From the NCBI GenBank assembly GCA_031283905.1, contig JAITAW010000099.1, positions 1 through 12,258 of the forward strand: a DNA stretch of 12,258 nt. Reading direction: 5' to 3'. Both the position numbers and the translations under genes were made by a program. Of this stretch, positions 7,196-12,258 are shown one piece after another. The stretch is from Treponema sp. (GTDB taxonomy: Bacteria; Spirochaetota; Spirochaetia; Treponematales; Breznakiellaceae). Under the pieces are notes generated by a model. That model did not search any database and was not told where the DNA came from. It saw only the letters and a list, made by a program, of their open reading frames with translations. Within the stretch, counting starts at the first letter, position 1. Each line of letters opens with the position of its first letter.

Positions 7196-8642
7196 CATAG
7201 AATTGGACAGAATCGATGATTTTTTTCCTCCTCACTTTACCGGGGAGGAAAGAGCGCGGGCAAAAACCGCGTTTTTCAAAAACATCTCCCTTGCTTTGCA
7301 TGGTTTTTACAACGGGAAAATGCAGACTATTCCCAAGTGTGCGCTTGGGGGGTTGAGTTGGTTCAACGCATGGTACACGCCGGGTGTGTCAAAAATCTCC
7401 ACCGTAATCCGCGATGACAATGACGCCTCTTTCACGCTCTCAAATCGCGGCAACCTGGTTGCGATAATTTCCGACTCAACCCGCGTACTGGGAGACGGCG
7501 ACTGTACGCCGGCCGGCGGCCTCGGCGTTATGGAGGGCAAGGCGTTGCTCATGAAGTATTTGGGCGGCGTGGACGCAACGGCGCTCTGCGTTGATTCGCG
7601 GGGCGCGGATGGTAAAAACGATCCCGAAAAGCTCATTGAGTTTGTGAAGATGTGCCAACACTCCTTCGGCGCGGTGAATCTTGAGGACATAAGTCAGCCG
7701 AACTGTTTCAGGGCGTTGGACGAACTACGTGAATCCTGCGATATTCCGGTGTGGCATGATGACTCCCAGGGGACCGCGTGTGTGATACTGGCCGGGCTTG
7801 TCAACGCTTTAAAACTCGCCGGCAAGACGCTCGGCGGCGTCCGTATCGTGCTGCTCGGCGCAGGCGCGGCGAGCAGCGCCACGGCCCGCCTCATCATGGA
7901 TGCCGGCGGAGATCCTGACAAGATCGCCCTGTTTGACGTCAACGGCGGTCTTCATGCCGGCAGGAGCGACATCGAAAACGATCCCCGCGCCTACAGGCAG
8001 TGGGAACTCTGCCTCAAAACCAATCCTCAGAGGATTGCCGCCGTTGAAGAAGCGCTGAAAAACGCCGATGTTCTCATCGCCCTGTCCGCGCCCGGACCCG
8101 GCACGGTTAAGAGGGCGTGGGTGCGCTCCATGTCAAACAAAGCGATTGTGTTCGCGTGCGCGAATCCGGCGCCGGAAATCTGGCCCTACGCGGCGAAGGA
8201 AGAAGGCGCGTTCATCGTTGCCACCGGACGCGGCGATTTCCCCAATCAAGTGAACAATTCCATCTGTTTTCCCGGCATCCTCAAAGGGGCACTCCTCGTC
8301 CGCAGCCGCAAGATCACAGACGGTATGGTTATCCGGTGCAGCCGCAGTATAGCGGAGTTTTCGGAACAACGCGGCATTTCACCGGATAACATCATAGCGA
8401 CAATGGACGAAACGGAATTGTTCGCCCGGGAAGCCGCCGATGTCGCGGAAACCGCGATCAAGGAAGGCGTTGCCCGCATCGCCCTCTCCAGTGACGAGGC
8501 GTACCGCAGGGCAAAAGCCGATATAGAAGCCGCGCGTCGCGCCGCGAACCATCTCCAGGAAATGGGAGACATCGTAAAGCCTCCTGAAACGCTTGTGGAA
8601 AAGGCGCTGAAAGAGGCGATAGAAGAAGTAAGTAAGAGGTAG
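7185..8642 (+). CDS. Malic enzyme, oxaloacetate-decarboxylating (485 aa)
   Basis: Converts malate to pyruvate and CO2 with reduction of NAD or NADP, in the cytoplasm. Visible in order: YTPGV with the catalytic Tyr64; MEGKA with the catalytic Lys119; NLEDI (165-169) and HDD (191-193) with the acidic metal ligands; a GxGxxS nucleotide-binding loop, GAGAAS (225-230); ANPAPE (326-331); and GRGDFPNQVNN (348-358), close to the family signature. Family enzymes usually read VLGLG and DDQHGTA, whereas here the text is VLGDGDCTP (101-109) and DDSQGTA (192-198). This indicates a divergent subfamily rather than damage. Residues about 430-485 form a charged helical tail beyond the core of short bacterial enzymes. 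The coenzyme cannot be settled by eye; an acidic residue after the second strand (ALFDVNG, 248-254) favours NAD. It overlaps the giant gene by 11 nt and is followed after 5 nt by the MscS gene. Confidence 0.93.
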   Translation: MSSSIELDRIDDFFPPHFTGEERARAKTAFFKNISLALHGFYNGKMQTIPKCALGGLSWFNAWYTPGVSKISTVIRDDNDASFTLSNRGNLVAIISDSTRVLGDGDCTPAGGLGVMEGKALLMKYLGGVDATALCVDSRGADGKNDPEKLIEFVKMCQHSFGAVNLEDISQPNCFRALDELRESCDIPVWHDDSQGTACVILAGLVNALKLAGKTLGGVRIVLLGAGAASSATARLIMDAGGDPDKIALFDVNGGLHAGRSDIENDPRAYRQWELCLKTNPQRIAAVEEALKNADVLIALSAPGPGTVKRAWVRSMSNKAIVFACANPAPEIWPYAAKEEGAFIVATGRGDFPNQVNNSICFPGILKGALLVRSRKITDGMVIRCSRSIAEFSEQRGISPDNIIATMDETELFAREAADVAETAIKEGVARIALSSDEAYRRAKADIEAARRAANHLQEMGDIVKPPETLVEKALKEAIEEVSKR

Positions 8643-8647
8643 GAACT

Positions 8648-9466
8648 ATGTCCGAGGTATTTTTTAGTTTTCTGAACGCCCATGAAGACACTCTTTTTGT
8701 AATAGGGAGCAAACTGTTTAACGCCGCTATTATTGTTATTGCGGGAATCGTTATTTATAATATTTTCAAGAAACTGCTCAAACATATGGGCGCCGGCAAG
8801 ATGCAGGTTGACGACACCCTGCTGACGCTTTTGCGGGTGACGCTGAAATACGCGCTCATCATCGTGTGTCTCATAATGCTTCTTGGTGTCTTCGGCATCA
8901 ACGCGACCGGACTCGTTGCCCTGCTGGGAACCGCCGGCGTTGCGGTGGGGCTTGCGCTGAAAGACACGCTGGGAAACATAGCGGCCGGCATCGTACTGCT
9001 TGTGCTGAAATCATACCGCAAGGGTGATTTTATCGAATTCGATAGTTTTATGGGGACGATCAAAGATTTCGATCTTTTCACCACAAAACTTGAAACGCCG
9101 GACGGCGTACTGATTTCAGCCCCGAATTCCTCCATATGGAAAAGCCCCATAAAGAATTACAGCCGGAACACCAAGCGGCGCATGGATCTGATGATCGGCA
9201 TATCCTACGAAGATTCCATTGACACAGCGTACCGTGTCATGGGTGAAATTGTGGATGCGGAACCGCGTTTCTTGCGGGATCCGGCCCCTCAAATTGTGGT
9301 ACAATCTCTGAATGACAGCTCGGTGAATATTCTTTTGAGAGCGTGGACGCCTGCCGATGTGTATTGGGATGTGTATTGGAAGCATACGCGCCTTATCAAG
9401 GAAAAAATTGAAGCCGCCGGACTTTCTATCCCGTTTCCGCAGAGAACTGTTCACCTTATAAAGTAA
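8648..9466 (+). CDS. mscS: Small-conductance mechanosensitive channel, MscS family (272 aa)
   Basis: Inner-membrane channel that opens under membrane tension and releases solutes during hypo-osmotic shock; the family works as a homoheptamer. Three membrane segments are visible at about 16-40, 64-84 and 87-122. The third is the pore helix, with the Gly/Ala-rich pattern GTAGVAVGLALKDTLGN (94-110) that packs the MscS pore, followed by the kinked helix and KGDFIE (125-130) leading into the beta domain. SAPNSSIWKSPIKNYS (157-172) is the typical start of the cytoplasmic alpha/beta domain, which runs to a strand-like C-terminus (PFPQRTVHLIK). The length is close to E. coli MscS (286 aa). The ATG at 8648 is preceded by AGGTAGGA overlapping the malic enzyme stop, so the two genes are tightly linked. 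Its place between two malate enzymes is more likely operon economy than a functional partnership. Confidence 0.95.
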   Translation: MSEVFFSFLNAHEDTLFVIGSKLFNAAIIVIAGIVIYNIFKKLLKHMGAGKMQVDDTLLTLLRVTLKYALIIVCLIMLLGVFGINATGLVALLGTAGVAVGLALKDTLGNIAAGIVLLVLKSYRKGDFIEFDSFMGTIKDFDLFTTKLETPDGVLISAPNSSIWKSPIKNYSRNTKRRMDLMIGISYEDSIDTAYRVMGEIVDAEPRFLRDPAPQIVVQSLNDSSVNILLRAWTPADVYWDVYWKHTRLIKEKIEAAGLSIPFPQRTVHLIK

Positions 9467-9480
9467 GGCGCACCCCAACC

Positions 9481-10320
9481 ATGAGAATTATCAATGCTTC
9501 GCTCTTAACAGAAACCGTAAAACGACTTTTCATTGAAGCGAATGTGCGTCTGCCCGCCGATGTGCGCGGCTGTATACGGGAATGCCGAAACCATGAAACC
9601 TATCCGATAGCGGCGGATATGCTTGACGCGATTATTGAAAATTTTGAAATCGCGGAGGAAAGATCCATGCCGGTTTGTCAGGATACGGGCATGGCTTGCG
9701 TGTTTCTGAAAATAGGATGCGATGCGCATATCGAAGGCTGCGTCTATGCCGCTGTTGATGACGGGGTGAGGCAGGCGCGGAAAGAAGGCTGTCTCCGCGC
9801 CTCTGTCGTGACGGATCCGCTTGAGCGGCGCAATTCGGGGGACAATACGCCCGCGCTTGTGTACCTTGATTTTGGTACGGGCAACGGAGTTGCGGTTACG
9901 GTTGCGCCCAAAGGCTTTGGCAGCGAGAACATGAGCCGCATTGCCATGTTAAACCCCGGCGATGGCAGAGACGGAGTGATCAACTTTGTCATAGAAACGG
10001 TGAAGAAGGCTGGAGCAAACCCTTGCCCGCCCATTGTCGTGGGAGTCGGCGTGGGCGGCAGCTTTGACAAAGCCGCTCTGCTTGCTAAAAAAGCCCTGCT
10101 TCGCCCGCTGGGAACGCGCCATTCCAACGCGGTCTATGCGGATATGGAAAAGGAATTGCTGGAAAAAATAAACGCGCTTGGCATCGGACCCGCCGGATTC
10201 GGAGGGAAAACGACCGCGCTCTTCGCCGCAATCGAATCCATGCCCACCCACATTGCCGGGCTTCCGGTGGCGGTCAACATCAACTGCCACGCAAGCAGGC
10301 ATGCAAGCGCGATGCTGTAA
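9481..10320 (+). CDS. fumA: Class I fumarate hydratase, alpha subunit (279 aa)
   Basis: Iron-sulfur subunit of the oxygen-sensitive class I fumarase/tartrate dehydratase family, which interconverts fumarate and malate by addition or removal of water. The three Cys expected to hold the [4Fe-4S] cluster are present: Cys66 (PVCQDTG), Cys182 (NPCPPIVVGVGVGG) and Cys269 (NINCHASRH). GGSFDKAA (192-199) and GFGGKTTAL (239-247) are also family signatures. The protein ends at SAML, where separate alpha subunits normally end; single-chain enzymes are about twice as long because the beta domain is fused. The beta subunit gene, often adjacent in two-subunit systems, is not found downstream, where an IS scar lies instead. 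The start has only a weak AAGG, about 12 nt upstream and overlapping the mscS stop, so coupling to mscS translation is likely. L(+)-tartrate dehydratase alpha is the alternative; the malic enzyme neighbour favours fumarase. Confidence 0.92.
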   Translation: MRIINASLLTETVKRLFIEANVRLPADVRGCIRECRNHETYPIAADMLDAIIENFEIAEERSMPVCQDTGMACVFLKIGCDAHIEGCVYAAVDDGVRQARKEGCLRASVVTDPLERRNSGDNTPALVYLDFGTGNGVAVTVAPKGFGSENMSRIAMLNPGDGRDGVINFVIETVKKAGANPCPPIVVGVGVGGSFDKAALLAKKALLRPLGTRHSNAVYADMEKELLEKINALGIGPAGFGGKTTALFAAIESMPTHIAGLPVAVNINCHASRHASAML

Positions 10321-10500
10321 GACGGCGGCAAGCGGGAGCTTGGCTTGCGGCTGAAACGTAAGAATTATACCCCCCCCCCCCCCCATTCTTTTCGACCGAA
10401 AAGGCACGGGCCGGGACTTGGGCGGCGGCGGTCGTACGGACGGCTTTTACCTGCCGGAAGACCGAGGAAACTCTGCTATTCTACTCAGATCGGAACACGG
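10321..10500. other. Non-coding stretch after fumA with alternative small hairpins
   Basis: No convincing gene. CAAGC-GGGA-GCTTG (10329-10342) can form a 5-bp stem, and GCAAGC (10328-10333) can pair instead with GCTTGC (10343-10348). Neither is followed by a T run, so a Rho-independent terminator is not supported. The stretch then holds the poly-C run and about 115 nt of GC-rich sequence that may belong to the decayed insertion element. A 77-codon open frame through it (10345-10578) reads PPPP across the C run and is not a plausible protein, except that its last part overlaps the transposase remnant. Confidence 0.5.
10370..10384 (+). repeat. Homopolymer run of 15 C
   Basis: Fifteen consecutive C residues lie 50 nt after the fumA stop. 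It is the longest homopolymer in the window. Runs of this length are prone to slippage in replication and sequencing. It is outside any intact gene and about 475 nt upstream of the metA start, so a direct phase-variation effect on a neighbour is not evident. Confidence 0.95.
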
Positions 10501-10738
10501 GAGCATACGGTTACTCTGTTAACGGATAGGGCGTATGAAGACGGGCGAACCCGGCTTACGGCGCGGGAGTCGGGGTAGGCTCCGAAGGTACCGATGAAGC
10601 GGCGTTTCGCACGGAAGTCTATAAAAGGCGGAAAGAGGCGGGGCGCTTTTCCGGCGGCCCAAGACTTTTCGAGGGATTTACGCCCGCTATGACAAACTGG
10701 CCCGTATCTTTTCCGCACGTTGTGTGAACACGCCTTAG
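10501..10738 (+). pseudogene. Decayed C-terminal fragment of an IS5-type transposase
   Basis: Pieces of a DDE transposase C-terminus appear in order but in different frames. VTLLTDRAYEDGRTRL (from 10510) resembles the [LV]-[LA]-A-D-[RK]-[AG]-Y-D segment around the second catalytic Asp and ends at an in-frame TAG (10576-10578). Then EVYKRRKEAGRFSGG (from 10614) resembles the YK-[RQ]-R-N-x-x-E-R-[LF]-F segment, with Gly where the catalytic Glu is expected in this frame. Finally FRRPKTFRGIYARYDKLARI (from 10649) resembles the family's R-L-K-x-F-R-R-[IV]-x-x-RYDKL end and closes at CVNTP and a TAG (10736-10738). Part of the usual tail between RIF and VNTP is missing. At least two frameshifts, a stop and a deletion show that it is inactive. 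The N-terminal half is absent or unrecognisable, and I could not identify terminal inverted repeats. Confidence 0.65.
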
Positions 10739-10822
10739 AAACACAATATGCAATGTAATATTGCTGGACCTCTACGGCGAGGCAGGTCACGGGTCGCTAG
10801 AGTACCGCCTATGGCGGCGGAC

Positions 10823-10851
10823 TTGCTTTTTCTTCCGGTTTTTGCCATACT
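10823..10851 (+). promoter_or_regulatory. metA: Weak candidate metA promoter close to the ATG
   Basis: TTGCTT (10823-10828) and CATACT (10846-10851) are 17 nt apart, but each matches consensus poorly (three and four of six). Transcription would begin at about 10857-10859, directly before the ATG at 10860, giving an almost leaderless message. This would fit the absence of a Shine-Dalgarno sequence but is far from proven. No riboswitch was recognised upstream. Confidence 0.25.
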
Positions 10852-10859
10852 TTTTTATT

Positions 10860-11777
10860 ATGCCTATAAAGATTCCGAAATCGTTGCCCGCTTTTGACGC
10901 GCTCAGTGAGGAGCGCGTTTTTGTTATAACGCACGAACGGGCGCTTCACCAAGATATACGTCCTCTCAAGGTCGCCATTGTAAACCTTATGCCTACAACG
11001 GTTGTAACGGAGATTCAACTACTGAGGCTTTTGGGCAACAGTCCTCTTCAGGTTGACATCACGCTTATCCGTATGAGTTCCCACGAATCCCATAACGCGC
11101 CGCCCGGTCATCTTGAAAAGTTTTATGTTAATTCCCAAGCTATATTGAGCGAATTTTTTGACGGACTCATCATAACCGGCGCGCCGGTTGAAACGATTCC
11201 CTTTGAGGAGGTTGATTATTGGGATGAACTGACACGCCTTATGGATTGGTCAAGAACCCGCGTATGGTCAACCCTGCACATTTGCTGGGGTGCTCAGGCG
11301 GGTCTTTACTACCATTACGGCGTACCTAAAGTGCCGCTACCGCAAAAACTGTTCGGCATTTTTCCCCACAGCGCCAACGAGCGGTTTACAACGTTGTTCC
11401 GGGGGTTTGACGATGAATTTCTTGCGCCTCAATCGCGGCACACCGCAAGCGACTGGGGTAAAATAGCCGCAACGCCGCAACTTGCCATTCAGTCGGCAAG
11501 CGAAGAAGCTGGCGTCTTCATTGTTACGGCGCGTGAAGGAAGGGAGGTCTATATTACCGGGCATCTGGAATACGATTCGCTCACTCTGGATAGGGAGTAC
11601 AAGCGGGATATAGATAAGGGGTTGCCCATCGCGATTCCGAAAAACTATTATCCCCATGACGATCCCGCAAAGGCGCCGGTTGTACGGTGGCGGGCGCACG
11701 CGCACCTCTTTTTCTCAAACTGGCTCAACTTTGTGTATCAAGGCACACCCTATACCATTGAAGAGATTGAGGAATAA
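10860..11777 (+). CDS. metA: Homoserine O-acyltransferase MetA, probably acetyl-CoA type (305 aa)
   Basis: Acylates the hydroxyl of homoserine, the first committed step of methionine synthesis, in the cytoplasm. Numbering matches E. coli MetA: nucleophile Cys142 (HICWGAQAGLYY), His235 and Glu237 (TGHLEYD). Acyl-donor choice in this family depends strongly on residue 111: Gly favours succinyl-CoA and Glu favours acetyl-CoA. Here it is Glu111 (TGAPVETIPFEEVDYW), so O-acetylhomoserine is the expected product even though such genes are often labelled succinyltransferase. Lys46 and Lys47 of E. coli (NLMPKK) are replaced by Thr (NLMPTT), although Lys47 was reported as functionally important there. 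The start at 10860 gives MPIKIPKSLPAF, the usual MetA beginning; the frame is open to 10761, but those 33 extra residues are unlike MetA. No Shine-Dalgarno precedes the ATG. The gene follows an IS scar and converges on htrA. Confidence 0.95.
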   Translation: MPIKIPKSLPAFDALSEERVFVITHERALHQDIRPLKVAIVNLMPTTVVTEIQLLRLLGNSPLQVDITLIRMSSHESHNAPPGHLEKFYVNSQAILSEFFDGLIITGAPVETIPFEEVDYWDELTRLMDWSRTRVWSTLHICWGAQAGLYYHYGVPKVPLPQKLFGIFPHSANERFTTLFRGFDDEFLAPQSRHTASDWGKIAATPQLAIQSASEEAGVFIVTAREGREVYITGHLEYDSLTLDREYKRDIDKGLPIAIPKNYYPHDDPAKAPVVRWRAHAHLFFSNWLNFVYQGTPYTIEEIEE

Positions 11778-11778
11778 T

Positions 11779-11819
11779 CGCTCCGCCTTTTAGGGGCGCG
11801 GTGGAGCGGCATACGCTCC
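11779..11819. terminator. Convergent intergenic hairpins between metA and htrA
   Basis: CGCTCCGCC (11779-11787) pairs with GGTGGAGCG (11800-11808) around a 12-nt loop, with one G-T pair. The right arm GGAGCG (11803-11808) can pair instead with CGCTCC (11814-11819) around a 5-nt loop. The structures exclude each other and fill the 43-nt gap between the two stops. Neither strand shows a clear T run after the stem, so efficient Rho-independent termination is uncertain. Confidence 0.45.
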
Positions 11820-11820
11820 C

Positions 11821-12258
11821 TTACTGACTCATAACTTCTTCCCTGTCCACGAGCTGTATTTCCAGGTTGATAACTTTATTGCCGCGAAGGATTTTCATTG
11901 GTACTTTGTCCGCCGGTTTATTATCTTCCAAGGCGGAATACAGATCCGCGAGCGTTTCGATTTTAACGCCGTCAACATCGGTGATGATGTCTCCCCCAAG
12001 GTAAATAACGCTTGAGCCATAGCGCACCGGTTCTGTTCCGGCGCGTATGCCCGCTCTTTCGGCAAGCCCTCCCTGTTTGGTGCGGGACACAAGCAGTCCT
12101 GTAGACACCGGCAACTGGGCGTATTTGACAAGACTAGGGAAAAGTTGTACAACGGAGGCATCGATCCAGCCTCGGCGGACTCTTCCGTATTGAATGAGTT
12201 CGGAAACAACCCGTTTCGCGGTATTCACGGGTATGGCAAAGCCGATGCCCACGGAACC
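11821..12258 (-). CDS. htrA: HtrA/DegQ-type serine protease, C-terminal part (5' truncated by window edge)
   Basis: Periplasmic or membrane-anchored protease of the HtrA family, which degrades or refolds damaged envelope proteins. The visible 145 residues begin inside the end of the trypsin-like domain at GSVGIGFAIPVN, the conserved strand after the catalytic Ser, so the His-Asp-Ser triad lies beyond the window. VVSELIQYGRVRRGWI is the usual link to the PDZ domain. The PDZ domain follows (GLLVSRTKQGGLAERAGIRAG, then YLGGDIITDVDGVKIETLAD) and ends in a short IQLVDREEVMSQ tail. Only one PDZ domain is present before the stop at 11821-11823, which suits the DegS/HtrA single-PDZ layout rather than two-PDZ DegP. 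The frame is open to the window edge; the GTG at 12250-12252 is an internal Val. It converges on metA with a 43-nt gap. Confidence 0.93.
   Translation of the reverse strand, partial: GSVGIGFAIPVNTAKRVVSELIQYGRVRRGWIDASVVQLFPSLVKYAQLPVSTGLLVSRTKQGGLAERAGIRAGTEPVRYGSSVIYLGGDIITDVDGVKIETLADLYSALEDNKPADKVPMKILRGNKVINLEIQLVDREEVMSQ

Noticed and set aside
10345..10578. 77-codon + strand open frame after fumA as a separate gene
   Set aside because: It reads through the C run, has no start signal, and its end is explained by the transposase remnant.
10485..10790. 101-codon - strand open frame opposite the transposase remnant
   Set aside because: No family resemblance; it is antisense to recognisable transposase pieces.
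10761..10859. Upstream extension of metA (33 extra codons)
   Set aside because: The extra residues do not resemble MetA, and the family start MPI-[KR]-[IV]-P falls at 10860.
12250..12252. GTG as the start of the HtrA gene
   Set aside because: It lies within the conserved GSVGIGFAIP strand of the protease domain, so the gene continues past the window edge.

Overview
The window most resembles a chromosomal segment from a spirochaete, probably a treponeme of the gut or termite-gut type. This rests on recognised protein style and gene content, not on a marker gene: a very large Ig-repeat surface protein ending in an outer-membrane-like barrel, an atypical sigma-like regulator, a two-subunit-type fumarase alpha chain, an acetyl-type MetA and an HtrA protease. 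Base composition looks moderate, around half GC, with an AT-rich divergent promoter region. No rRNA, tRNA or CRISPR array was seen.

Layout. At the left edge is the 3' end of an unrecognised + strand gene (2-229). It converges on a - strand gene (308-1132) for a 274-residue protein with a sigma-region-2-like N-terminal part and a sigma-region-4-like helix-turn-helix at its C-terminus. An AT-rich divergent region (1133-1519) follows. It holds a near-consensus sigma-70 promoter (TTGACA, 17 bp, TATACT) and a long leader with a perfect 8-bp hairpin close to its 5' end. This promoter drives an apparent four-gene + strand operon: a 1891-residue secreted Ig-repeat/beta-barrel protein (1520-7195), an NAD(P)-type malic enzyme overlapping it by 11 nt (7185-8642), an MscS-type mechanosensitive channel 5 nt on (8648-9466), and a class I fumarate hydratase alpha subunit 14 nt on (9481-10320).

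The operon then breaks off. Where a fumarase beta subunit gene would usually follow there is a 539-nt non-coding stretch with a run of 15 C and the decayed, frameshifted C-terminal part of an IS5-type transposase. After this scar come metA (10860-11777, homoserine O-acyltransferase with the acetyl-CoA-type Glu111 but without Lys47) and, converging on it, the 3' part of an HtrA/DegQ-type protease (11821 to the window end, - strand).

How the genes may work together. Malic enzyme (malate to pyruvate plus CO2) and fumarase (malate to and from fumarate) share malate, so their co-transcription makes metabolic sense. The giant envelope protein and the MscS channel are envelope functions. The most unusual objects are the giant Ig-repeat/barrel protein translationally coupled to a central-metabolism enzyme, the atypical sigma-like gene divergent from it, and the orphaned fumarase alpha gene next to an IS scar. 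I did not find an obviously new defence or mobile system.
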